Below are positions 1 to 7,524 of a stretch of DNA of 64,000 bases, piece by piece. The position numbers and the translations under genes are program-made. Numbering within the stretch: position 1 is the stretch's first letter; each line of letters opens with the position of its first letter. The notes under the pieces are model-generated. The model saw nothing but the letters and a program-made list of their open reading frames with translations, did no database searches and was not told where the DNA came from. Origin of the DNA: Kaistella jeonii (GTDB taxonomy: Bacteria > Bacteroidota > Bacteroidia > Flavobacteriales > Weeksellaceae); NCBI RefSeq assembly GCF_000812865.1, contig NZ_JSYL01000010.1, positions 19,867 through 83,866 on the forward strand. Reading direction: 5' to 3'.

Positions 1-152
1 TCCAACAGATAAATGTCGTAAATATCCTGATCCACCTCACGCAGGACGAGGTCACCATCATATACTTTTTTTACTTCGAACCCACTGTTTTCCAAAAACG
101 TGCTGAGTTCGGCAGAAAGAATAAGATCATCTTCTAATAAAAGTATTTTCAT
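1..152 (-). CDS. Response regulator, N-terminal fragment (truncated by window edge)
   Basis: Reading the minus strand from the ATG at 150-152 gives 50 residues beginning MKILLLEDDLILSAELSTFL. This is the start of a CheY-like receiver domain: beta-1 followed by the acidic pair D8-D9 that binds Mg2+. The phosphoacceptor aspartate would lie just past the last visible residues (DIYLL), outside the window. The output domain is not visible; an OmpR/PhoB-type DNA-binding domain is the commonest partner but that is inference. It is separated from the tRNA operon by a terminator, so it is probably transcribed independently. Confidence 0.85.
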   Translation of the reverse strand, partial: MKILLLEDDLILSAELSTFLENSGFEVKKVYDGDLVLREVDQDIYDIYLL

Positions 153-177
153 AGTAGGATTTGAAAAACAAATTTAA

Positions 178-210
178 ACAAAAAAAATCTCCCAAAAGAT
201 TGAGAGATTT
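178..210 (-). terminator. Intrinsic terminator of the tRNA operon
   Basis: On the minus strand a 7-bp stem (AAATCTC/GAGATTT, 204-210 and 185-191) is followed by an unbroken run of eight T. It lies 7 nt past the 3' end of tRNA-Thr(GGT). Confidence 0.75.
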
Positions 211-216
211 CTACAG

Positions 217-288
217 AGCCAACTATGAGATTTGAACTCACGACCTCTTCCTTACCAAGGAAACGCTCTACCCCTGAGCTAAGTCGGC
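217..288 (-). tRNA. tRNA-Thr (anticodon GGT)
   Basis: The minus strand folds as a full cloverleaf of 72 nt: acceptor GCCGACT/AGTTGGC, D arm with GCTCAG, anticodon stem TTTCC/GGAAG closing the loop TTGGTAA (anticodon GGT), and T loop GTTCAAAT. The 3' CCA is not encoded. It is the last tRNA of a four-gene cluster and is preceded by a terminator-like hairpin. Confidence 0.95.
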
Positions 289-296
289 GAAAAATT

Positions 297-335
297 AAAA
301 AAAAATCACAAGCCATAAAAATGATTGTGATTTTT
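297..335 (-). terminator. Terminator-like hairpin between tRNA-Gly and tRNA-Thr(GGT)
   Basis: A perfect 11-bp stem (AAAAATCACAA at 301-311 with TTGTGATTTTT at 325-335) is followed on the minus strand by nine T. It sits between two tRNA genes of the same cluster. It could be a true partial terminator or a processing hairpin. Confidence 0.6.
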
Positions 336-340
336 TTGAG

Positions 341-413
341 AGCGGAAGACGAGGGTCGAACTCGCGACATTCAGCTTGGAAGGCTGACGCTCTACCAACT
401 GAGCTACTTCCGC
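341..413 (-). tRNA. tRNA-Gly (anticodon TCC)
   Basis: A 73-nt cloverleaf on the minus strand: acceptor GCGGAAG/CTTCCGC, anticodon stem TCAGC/GCTGA with loop CTTCCAA (anticodon TCC), and T loop GTTCGACC. CCA is not encoded. Third member of the tRNA cluster. Confidence 0.95.
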
Positions 414-496
414 ATTTTTGTTTCCAAAAACTGTTGGTAAACGGTTTGCAAATTTAAAATAAATTTACAATCTCGCAAAATAAATAGAAAAAAATG

Positions 497-579
497 TGGG
501 GAGAGTAGGATTCGAACCTACGAAGTCGTAAGACAGCAGAGTTACAGTCTGATCCATTTGGCCACTCTGGAATCTCCCC
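497..579 (-). tRNA. tRNA-Tyr (anticodon GTA)
   Basis: An 83-nt class II tRNA on the minus strand with acceptor GGGGAGA/TCTCCCC, anticodon loop CTGTAAC (anticodon GTA), a long variable arm (GTCTTACGAC) as expected for tRNA-Tyr, and T loop GTTCGAAT. Second member of the cluster. Confidence 0.96.
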
Positions 580-598
580 AATTTTATTTTTTTCAATG

Positions 599-672
599 AG
601 CCTCCAGAGGGACTCGAACCCACGACCTGCTGATTACAAATCAGCTGCTCTAGCCAGCTGAGCTACGGAGGC
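599..672 (-). tRNA. tRNA-Thr (anticodon TGT)
   Basis: A 74-nt cloverleaf on the minus strand with acceptor GCCTCCG/(T)GGAGGC, anticodon stem GCTGA/TCAGC closing TTTGTAA (anticodon TGT), and T loop GTTCGAGT. It is the promoter-proximal tRNA. The order Thr-Tyr-Gly-Thr is the same as the E. coli thrU-tyrU-glyT-thrT cluster. Confidence 0.95.
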
Positions 673-711
673 AAAGATTTTTAAAGAACTACTTATCTCT
701 TTTTGCGAGTG

Positions 712-744
712 CAAATATAAGTGAGTTTTTTTGAAATCCGCAAA
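712..744 (-). promoter_or_regulatory. Promoter of the tRNA operon (Bacteroidota type)
   Basis: On the minus strand there is a -33 TTTG (741-744), a 21-nt spacer and a -7 TATATTTG (712-719), which fits the Bacteroidota primary sigma consensus. The predicted start is about 30 nt upstream of tRNA-Thr(TGT). Confidence 0.75.
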
Positions 745-773
745 TTATTTTGAAGATATTTTTATATTTTTTT

Positions 774-1064
774 TTAAGCCAGTTCTTTTTTCTTGATTAA
801 CAGCTTTTTAGCTACTTCAGCACACAAGTCTAAACTCTCTTCAAAAGACGCAGAAGTCTTTTTTACGACGATATCATCACCCGGAACAGCCAAAAGTATC
901 TCTACTGTTTTATTTTCTTTGTCTGATTTGTTCTCAACTTTCAGAAAAACTTTGCATTCTACTATTTTGTCAAAATAGTTTTCGAGTTTGCCCAATTTTT
1001 TTTCAATATGTTCTTCAAGCGGTGCGTGTGGCGTCAATCCCATTGACTGTACTGAAATTTTCAT
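774..1064 (-). CDS. hpf: Ribosome hibernation promoting factor (short HPF/RaiA family)
   Basis: The 96-residue protein (MKISVQSMGLTPHAPLEEHI...) is the right length and pattern for the short HPF/RaiA family: a beta-alpha-beta-beta-beta-alpha fold that binds the decoding region of the 30S subunit and keeps ribosomes inactive in stationary phase. It lacks the C-terminal dimerisation domain of long HPF. Its ATG overlaps the end of xerC by 4 nt, so the two are translationally coupled. Placement with rpsU and tRNAs fits a translation cluster. The family call is firm; whether it acts as HPF or YfiA-like cannot be told from sequence alone. Confidence 0.9.
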   Translation of the reverse strand: MKISVQSMGLTPHAPLEEHIEKKLGKLENYFDKIVECKVFLKVENKSDKENKTVEILLAVPGDDIVVKKTSASFEESLDLCAEVAKKLLIKKKELA

Positions 1065-1951
1065 AAATCTACATTTTTTTTAGCTCGAGGGTGAGCTTTG
1101 TTAAACACTTTTTTTAATTGTTCAATATTGGCAGTCGTATAAACCTGCGTTGAGGCAAGCGACGAATGACCCATGATCATCTTCACTTTAGAAATTTCAG
1201 CCCCATGCTCTAAGACGTGTGTTGCAAAACTGTGTCTTAAAATATGGGGACTTTTTTTCTTCTTTGAAGTTACAAGACTAAGATAGTAATTTACGGTAGA
1301 ATAGACAAACTTATCATTCAAAATTTTGCCCTTTGGATTAATGAAAAAGTACATCTCCCACTCTTTCAGCGGATTCCTTTCAGTTAAATATTTTCGAAAA
1401 TTAACAGCGAGTTTTTCTGAAATAGGAATAATTCGAGCCTTGTTGCCTTTTCCGATCACTTTCATCTCCATTTTGCTAAAATCTACATTTTCTAAAAGCA
1501 AATTCACCAGTTCTGCACGCCGCATTCCTGTTTGATAAAGTGTTTCGATGATGAGTTCTTTTAGGAAACTGCCTTTCTTTGGATGGAATTCCGGCAGTTG
1601 TTGATTGCTCATTTCCTCTTCAGAAAAAGGAATTTGTTTCTCGGCGTAAAATTTTAAAGATTGAATGTTTTCTAAAGGAGATATTTTAACCTGACCAATT
1701 TTCAACAGAAAAAGGTAGAAACTTCTCAGAGAAGAGAGTTTGCGGTTGATAGAGCGTTTAGCGATTTTTTTTTCACTTAGGGCAACCATAAAATTGCGGA
1801 TGATCTTTTTGTCAACCAGATCAAAATCCTGATGCGCTTCCGATTTAAGCAGAAAGAGAGAGAAATCCTCCAGATCCTTTCTGTAACTCGTCAAAGTGTG
1901 TGGTGAATACCGTCTTTCGACCGCAATATATTCCAAAAATCGTTCTATCAT
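1061..1951 (-). CDS. xerC: Tyrosine recombinase XerC/XerD
   Basis: A 296-residue site-specific recombinase that resolves chromosome dimers at dif with a partner Xer protein. An N-terminal SAM-like DNA-binding domain (ERFLEYIAVERRYSPHTLTSY) is followed by the catalytic domain. Counting from the upstream in-frame ATG at 1972, all six catalytic residues are present: R151 (TGMRRAEL), K175 (IGKGNK), H243 and R246 (HILRHS), H269 (MGHS) and nucleophile Y278 (TQVYTT). The start at 1951 (MIERFLEYI) is preferred because the ATG at 1972 lies inside the rpsU terminator. A second Xer protein is expected elsewhere, so C versus D is not certain. Confidence 0.92.
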   Translation of the reverse strand: MIERFLEYIAVERRYSPHTLTSYRKDLEDFSLFLLKSEAHQDFDLVDKKIIRNFMVALSEKKIAKRSINRKLSSLRSFYLFLLKIGQVKISPLENIQSLKFYAEKQIPFSEEEMSNQQLPEFHPKKGSFLKELIIETLYQTGMRRAELVNLLLENVDFSKMEMKVIGKGNKARIIPISEKLAVNFRKYLTERNPLKEWEMYFFINPKGKILNDKFVYSTVNYYLSLVTSKKKKSPHILRHSFATHVLEHGAEISKVKMIMGHSSLASTQVYTTANIEQLKKVFNKAHPRAKKNVDL

Positions 1952-1962
1952 AATATACCAAC

Positions 1963-2003
1963 AAAAAATCACTCTTCAAATATAACTATTTGAAAAGTGA
2001 TTT
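1963..2003 (-). terminator. Terminator/attenuator between rpsU and xerC
   Basis: On the minus strand 17-nt arms (1987-2003 and 1966-1982) pair with a single mismatch around a 4-nt loop and run directly into six T. The last T is about 12 nt before the xerC ATG, so xerC-hpf transcription from the rpsU promoter would require readthrough. Confidence 0.75.
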
Positions 2004-2029
2004 AGGTATTTTGCTAAGAAAAATTTGAC

Positions 2030-2227
2030 TTAAGCCTGCTCTTCTTTGCTCAAAAGTCTTTGTTTGTGAGCAGCTTTCACATTGGCCTGTCTTTTAACAA
2101 CAGACGGCTTGTTGAATTGTTGACGACTTCTAAGAGCTCTAATAGTTCCTGTTTTGTCAAATTTCCTTTTATATTTTTTTAAGGCTCTGTCGATGGATTC
2201 ACCATCTTTTACTGGGATTATTAACAT
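2030..2227 (-). CDS. rpsU: 30S ribosomal protein bS21
   Basis: A 65-residue basic protein (MLIIPVKDGESIDRALKKYK...) with the bS21 signature: an N-terminal beta strand, then ESIDRALKKYKRKF and a long basic helix. bS21 sits on the 30S platform near the anti-Shine-Dalgarno end of 16S rRNA; in Bacteroidota that region is occluded by bS21, bS18 and bS6, which fits the general lack of Shine-Dalgarno sequences. It has its own well-formed promoter and is followed by a terminator. Confidence 0.96.
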   Translation of the reverse strand: MLIIPVKDGESIDRALKKYKRKFDKTGTIRALRSRQQFNKPSVVKRQANVKAAHKQRLLSKEEQA

Positions 2228-2250
2228 AATTTACATCTCATTTTGGATTG

Positions 2251-2281
2251 CAAAAGTAAGATTTTTTTTCGGAATGGCAAA
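2251..2281 (-). promoter_or_regulatory. rpsU promoter (Bacteroidota type)
   Basis: On the minus strand: -33 TTTG (2278-2281), exactly 19 nt, then -7 TACTTTTG (2251-2258). This is the best promoter match in the window and gives a leader of roughly 15-20 nt before the rpsU ATG. Confidence 0.78.
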
Positions 2282-2316
2282 TTTTTTACTACTTTTAAAC
2301 TCAATTAATTCACAAG

Positions 2317-5300
2317 ATGCAAAAAAATTATACGGTCATCAACGCTTCAGCAGGTTCAGGCAAAACGTACGCTTTGGTACAGAATCTTTTAGCGATTTGT
2401 TTGAAGCATCCTTCGCAACCGGATAAAATTCGAAACATTCTGGCGCTGACTTTTACCAATAAAGCTGCGAACGAAATGAAACACCGTATTATCGAGTGGT
2501 TAAAGAACTTTTCTACTGACTCTTTTGCCTCGAATCAAGATCTGATAAACATTCAAATTAAACTGAAAAGTCAGGGATTTACTATTTCTTTAAATGATCT
2601 GCATGAACGCTCGAAAAAAATTCTAGATTACGTGCTTCACCACTACTCTACTTTGAATATTGGAACGATCGACAAGTTTAATGCGCGTTTGGTTCGAAGT
2701 TTTTCTTACGAACTAGGTTTGGCGCAAAACTTCAATCTCGAAATTAATCCGGAACCTTTTCTAATGGAAGCGGTTGATAAAATGCTGGAAGATATTGGAG
2801 AAGAAAACAATGTTTCCGGTGCTTTTATGGATTTTGTGAACTACAGTTTAGATAATAATGACCGCGTTAACCTCAACAAAACTTTGTACGATTCCGCGAA
2901 AGAATATGTGCAGGACAAACACTATTTTCGTTTGCATGAGAACAAAGATTTCGATTGGGAAGTTTATGACAAGTCTAAAAATAAGCTTCGGGAAGATCTG
3001 AAAAATCTAAGAAAGGAAAATATAGAATTGTTGGAAACTTCAGCTCAATTAGTGATTGAAAAAAATCTGCAAGTCGGTGATTTTGCCGGCGGAAACAGCA
3101 ACAGTATTGCGAAATTTTTCAACGAATCATTAAAATATTATCGCTCGGAGCGGAAAGATTTTCCTTTTCCAGGTAATGAGGAAAGTGCAAAAAATAAATT
3201 TCTTGCAGGAGCTTCTGCCACAAGCAAAAACCGGGAAAGCGAAATCTTGGAAATCCTTGATTATTTGCTGAAAAATAGACAGAAAATCATCATCAATTAT
3301 ATTCTCACCCAAAAAAAAGAGAAAATCCTTCAGGCAATTTTACCTTTAAAAGTTAACAAAGATATTCAGGATAAACTCGCAGAAATCGAAGCAGAAAACG
3401 ATTTAGTTTTACTATCGAAATTTAACATTCTGATCCACGAAAATCTACGCAATGAACCGTCCTCATTCATTTACGAAAAAATTGGAACTAAATTTTCGAA
3501 TTACTTTTTCGATGAATTTCAGGACACTTCTTTTCTGCAATGGCAAAATTTTATTCCTTTGCGAGATCATGCAGTTTCGTCCAGCGACATGAGTTTTACT
3601 TTGGTGGGTGATCCAAAACAGAGCATTTATCGATTTCGGGGCGGAGATTCTAAACTCATGCTCGACATCATTAATCATAAAGAAAAATCACTTGTTCTTG
3701 CCGAATTAGAAAATCTGGGAAGCAACTGGCGAAGTGCAAAGAATATCGTGGATTTCAATAATGAATTGTATCAATTCTTTTCCAGTTTTACACAGGAAGA
3801 ACATCAAAAAATATTTGGGCCCGATTCTCAGCAAATTTCGGAATCAAAATTACAAGGTCGTGTTCGCATTAATTTGATGGAAAATGCAACGAAAGGTATT
3901 TTTTATGAAGAAGTTGCGGAACAAATGAAAACCGATATTCAAAGTTGTGTTGATAATGGATTCAGCCTTTCTGACATTACGATTCTTTGTCGTGGAAATT
4001 TCGATATTTTTAGTTTTTCGCAGTTGTTGGGAAATTTAAAAATCAGCTATCAAAACAAAGAAGAATTCATCAAAACCATTTCTGATTCGGGTTTAACTCT
4101 AAATTTATCTTCCACTTTAAAGGCGCTTACGGAGTTTTTACGCTGGGAACAGAATCCGAAAAATTATCAGTTTGCCGTAAAAATGCTTTACTACTTAAAT
4201 GTTTTGGGCAGAATAAAAATTGAGGATTTCACTGCTGAAATGTTAGAAATGCTGCAACTCGCCAATAAATCTGAAATGGAAGATTTCATCGAAAAGAAAT
4301 ATGACATTCAGTTGAAACATAATCATTTGCTTCAATTGAACCTCTATAATCTGATCGAAAATTATTTGCAGGAATTCGCGGTCGATCATAAAGAAACCGA
4401 TTTCCTTTTCAACTACCTCGAAATGCTTTACGCGTATTGTCAAAACACCGGTTCTACGCTTAAAGATTTTCTCCGGTTTTGGGATGAAGAAGGCAATATG
4501 AAGACAATTCAGGCGTCTGATAATTTGGATGCGATCAAACTGATGACGATTCACAAAGCAAAAGGCTTAGAATTTCCAATTGTTTTCTTGCCGATGGAAA
4601 ACTCAAATAAAGACGGGAAATTTACGAACTGGCTCGAAATTGAGGCTGAAAATGGTTTATCTGCAGTCAACATCAATGCTTTCGCAAAGGAGCTTGAAGT
4701 TTATGATCCTGAAATGGAAAAATTTAATCAGGAAAATGCGTATCAAAATAAAATCGACCGTTTCTGTTTGCAATATGTTGCGACTACGAGAGCTGTAGAA
4801 CAACTTTTTTTCTATATTCAAAAACCAAATAAAACGACGAATCACCTGGAGATCTATGAATTTTTAGAACCTAAAATTCCTGTAAATGAATCTGGGGAAG
4901 AATTGTCTTCCTTTGATTTATATGAAATTTCGGAGGAAAATTTAAAAAAACAAACGAAGGATAAAACTTCGGAAATGGTGACAAAACCCATTCAATTTAA
5001 GACCGAAAAAAGAGCAGATCTGGAAGCAATTAAAATCGCAACTCCTTCAAAAAGTTACCAGAATCGCGTAGAAAAAGTGCGGATCGGCATTTTCACGCAC
5101 GAAATTTTAGCTCAAATAAACACAGAAAAAGAGGTAGAAAAAACCTTGCAATCTTATCTTTTGGCAGGTACGATCACAGAGGAGGAGAAATCTGAAATTA
5201 GTGAAAGACTTTATGGTTTCATTAAAAACCCAGAATATTCGAAATATTTTATTGAAAATCAAGTGGTTATAAATGAAAAAGATATTATGATCTCAGAGAA

Positions 5301-5478
5301 TGGGGACTCAAAAATTTACCGTCCAGATCGAATGATTGACACTGGAGATGGCTTTATTATTCTCGATTTTAAAACAGGTGACTTTAAGGAAAAACATCAG
5401 TTACAAATTGATGAATACAAATCTGTCCTTGAAAAACTAGGTAAAAAAGTTCTGGAGACGAAGATTATTTACGGATAA
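2317..5478 (+). CDS. UvrD/RecB-family helicase-nuclease (AddA-like)
   Basis: A 1053-residue superfamily 1 helicase fused to a nuclease, expected to process double-strand breaks ahead of RecA loading. Visible motifs are Walker A at residues 9-17 (NASAGSGKT), motif II DEFQD from residue 399, motif III VGDPKQSIYRFRG shortly after, motif V/VI segments (MTIHKAKGLEFPIVFLP and YVATTRAVEQLFF), and a C-terminal PD-(D/E)XK nuclease with the catalytic LDFKTGD around D1017. This architecture matches AddA or RecB. The usual AddB-like partner is not adjacent. The start at 2317 puts Walker A at the extreme N-terminus, as is normal. Transcription is divergent from rpsU. Confidence 0.9.
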   Translation: MQKNYTVINASAGSGKTYALVQNLLAICLKHPSQPDKIRNILALTFTNKAANEMKHRIIEWLKNFSTDSFASNQDLINIQIKLKSQGFTISLNDLHERSKKILDYVLHHYSTLNIGTIDKFNARLVRSFSYELGLAQNFNLEINPEPFLMEAVDKMLEDIGEENNVSGAFMDFVNYSLDNNDRVNLNKTLYDSAKEYVQDKHYFRLHENKDFDWEVYDKSKNKLREDLKNLRKENIELLETSAQLVIEKNLQVGDFAGGNSNSIAKFFNESLKYYRSERKDFPFPGNEESAKNKFLAGASATSKNRESEILEILDYLLKNRQKIIINYILTQKKEKILQAILPLKVNKDIQDKLAEIEAENDLVLLSKFNILIHENLRNEPSSFIYEKIGTKFSNYFFDEFQDTSFLQWQNFIPLRDHAVSSSDMSFTLVGDPKQSIYRFRGGDSKLMLDIINHKEKSLVLAELENLGSNWRSAKNIVDFNNELYQFFSSFTQEEHQKIFGPDSQQISESKLQGRVRINLMENATKGIFYEEVAEQMKTDIQSCVDNGFSLSDITILCRGNFDIFSFSQLLGNLKISYQNKEEFIKTISDSGLTLNLSSTLKALTEFLRWEQNPKNYQFAVKMLYYLNVLGRIKIEDFTAEMLEMLQLANKSEMEDFIEKKYDIQLKHNHLLQLNLYNLIENYLQEFAVDHKETDFLFNYLEMLYAYCQNTGSTLKDFLRFWDEEGNMKTIQASDNLDAIKLMTIHKAKGLEFPIVFLPMENSNKDGKFTNWLEIEAENGLSAVNINAFAKELEVYDPEMEKFNQENAYQNKIDRFCLQYVATTRAVEQLFFYIQKPNKTTNHLEIYEFLEPKIPVNESGEELSSFDLYEISEENLKKQTKDKTSEMVTKPIQFKTEKRADLEAIKIATPSKSYQNRVEKVRIGIFTHEILAQINTEKEVEKTLQSYLLAGTITEEEKSEISERLYGFIKNPEYSKYFIENQVVINEKDIMISENGDSKIYRPDRMIDTGDGFIILDFKTGDFKEKHQLQIDEYKSVLEKLGKKVLETKIIYG

Positions 5479-5483
5479 CAAAA

Positions 5484-5508
5484 TCCTGCCTCGAAAACGG
5501 AGACAGGA
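5484..5508. terminator. Bidirectional terminator between convergent genes
   Basis: Arms TCCTGCCTC and GAGACAGGA pair with one mismatch around a 7-nt loop. On the minus strand the stem is followed by TTTTGTT, and on the plus strand by AT-rich sequence. It separates the helicase from the converging DUF3857 gene. Confidence 0.6.
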
Positions 5509-5595
5509 ATTAAATGTTATTTTATTTCTCAACATTAAGATTCTTTTCAAGACATGAAAGAAAATCGGAAATTAATGCTTTAAATTTTTAAATTT

Positions 5596-7524
5596 CTACT
5601 TTTTTACCGCAGTTACAACTTGCGCTTCCATCTTAGTAATATTGTCATAAATCTGTGTGAAAGCCGGATAATATTCTGCCGGAAATACTGCATCATCAAT
5701 CTGAACGCTCGTTTCTACCGTTAATCTATTTCCCTCCTGCGTCACCAAATACGTGTATTGCAACGCATTATCATCGGTACGGAATTTTTTGGATTTCGGC
5801 ACATTTTCAAAGACGTAATTATCAGGAATTGTAATGGTTACTTTCTTATTTCTATCGTAGGCGGAATAAAATTCAAGCGGTGCTTTCCGCGGTTCTTTCT
5901 GATCAAAATCATGGTTTTGAGAATACAAAAATAAGAGTGGATTAAATACCATTTTACTGCCTAAAACATCGGTAAATGTATCAGAAGTAAAGTCGAAACT
6001 CGTTTCGAAATCGTTGTTTTCCTGAACGCTCTGTTTAAAATTGGAGTAAGGAAATTTGTACAAGTCTTTGTAAGTTTTAGCGTATTTTTCTTTGTCTGCC
6101 AGAAAACTTTCGTTCACCATCATTGCATATAATTTAGTGTCGCGATCTGCAAAACTTCCTTCGAAAGTTCCATCAGCATTCATTTTTGCATTTACGCTGA
6201 GAATGGTTTTACTTACTTCGGGGAACACAATATTAATTTGGCTGGCGTCATCTTTTGGCATGTAAAATCCGTAATAATTCAACGCACGTGGAGAAATCAT
6301 ATTAAGGTCACTTTGCTTAGAAGTCGCATCTAAAAGTATAAATTTCTTACCTTCAACATAAGAAGCCATAACAAAATTTAGTTGTGCCATAGAAGGAAGG
6401 TACCCCGCTAACATTCCGCGTTTTACAGTTGATAAAACAATTGGATTTGCATCAATATCTGCACTTCTCAATAATAAAATTAATAAGATATTCAGTTCGG
6501 CTGTGTTCCCGATCTTGTTAGTCAAAAGATTCTTAATTCCTTTATCTGTAACTACATCATCATCTTTATTCCATGTATAATTTTTCTGCACAAATTTTAA
6601 GATGGCTCGAGCACGATCGCTTTTTAACGGGATTTCTTTTATTGCAATAGGAAGTAGATCTTTGACTAAATTCTTCTTTCTTAGTTCTTCACCAAAGTTG
6701 TCATTTTCATATAATCTCTTGCTAACATCCTTCCAGGTTAGCGTATAGGATTTTAGTTGTGCTCCAAGAAAGATAGAATTTAGTTCGGACTTGATTCCAG
6801 TTTTATAGTTATCATTGTTTAGTACATACTTTTCTTCTTTGTAGGGAGGAACGTTTTCATAAGCAAACCGATAAATATTGTAATCACTGCCATACATTAT
6901 ACGATCGCCAGTTTCCCGGAAACTTGGGTTCAATTTACCGTTATAATTTATGCTGTATCCAATTAGTTTTGGGGTGTCGAAAACGTACTCTATATACTTT
7001 ATTGGGATTTCATCTTCAATTAAAATCCTTGGTGTAGAACCGATGAAGGGGCTGTAGAGACTGTATGAAAACTCTACAACAGAGCCATTTTTAACATTCG
7101 GAAAGGCAAACTTAGTGATCGTATAATTTTTATCTTCTTTAGACTGATATTTTTCGTCGCGCTCTATTTTGGTGGTAACTTTTTTTCCATCTTCCCAATT
7201 GGAAGTGAAAGCCTTTAAATCACTGAGTGTTTCCCTCTTTCCCTGACTATTTTTATAGATTGAAATTTGATGATCTAAAAAGGTAGAAGCATTATCTTTA
7301 TTATAAATCTTCACGCGATCAGTTACATCTTTATAGATATATCCGTCATAATCAACTCTGAAATGAATGGACCGATATAAAACTTCTGCAGGTGCGTCTG
7401 GATATTTTTCGGATTTCTCCCTTTTTAGATCTTCATCGGAAAGTTTCGGAGTTTCCAAAAATTTATGCTGAGAGTAAATAAAACCAAATAAAAGAAGACA
7501 GAAAGAGAGTAGAATTTTTTTCAT
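5596..7524 (-). CDS. DUF3857 protein with degenerate transglutaminase-like domain
   Basis: A 642-residue exported protein: signal peptide at 1-19 (lipophilic core ending YSQ), a DUF3857 beta-rich domain at about 45-260, a transglutaminase-like core at about 300-410, and a C-terminal beta domain. In the core the position of the catalytic Cys is GNTAELN (T341), and the position expected for His is N383 (QLNFV), while the Asp position D399 (LLDAT) is kept. The protein therefore should not be an active thiol enzyme and may bind a ligand or partner. Its ATG overlaps the stop of the upstream paralogue (TAATG), so the two are made together. Function unknown. Confidence 0.85.
   Translation of the reverse strand: MKKILLSFCLLLFGFIYSQHKFLETPKLSDEDLKREKSEKYPDAPAEVLYRSIHFRVDYDGYIYKDVTDRVKIYNKDNASTFLDHQISIYKNSQGKRETLSDLKAFTSNWEDGKKVTTKIERDEKYQSKEDKNYTITKFAFPNVKNGSVVEFSYSLYSPFIGSTPRILIEDEIPIKYIEYVFDTPKLIGYSINYNGKLNPSFRETGDRIMYGSDYNIYRFAYENVPPYKEEKYVLNNDNYKTGIKSELNSIFLGAQLKSYTLTWKDVSKRLYENDNFGEELRKKNLVKDLLPIAIKEIPLKSDRARAILKFVQKNYTWNKDDDVVTDKGIKNLLTNKIGNTAELNILLILLLRSADIDANPIVLSTVKRGMLAGYLPSMAQLNFVMASYVEGKKFILLDATSKQSDLNMISPRALNYYGFYMPKDDASQINIVFPEVSKTILSVNAKMNADGTFEGSFADRDTKLYAMMVNESFLADKEKYAKTYKDLYKFPYSNFKQSVQENNDFETSFDFTSDTFTDVLGSKMVFNPLLFLYSQNHDFDQKEPRKAPLEFYSAYDRNKKVTITIPDNYVFENVPKSKKFRTDDNALQYTYLVTQEGNRLTVETSVQIDDAVFPAEYYPAFTQIYDNITKMEAQVVTAVKK

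Noticed and set aside
149..440. Open reading frames on both strands across 149-440
   Set aside because: They run through two tRNA genes and two terminators; the sequence is fully explained by the tRNA cluster.
5596..7524. Loss of catalytic Cys as a sequencing error or pseudogene
   Set aside because: The frame is intact over 642 codons, the region around T341 is otherwise well formed and His is also replaced, which fits a stable non-catalytic family rather than a broken gene.
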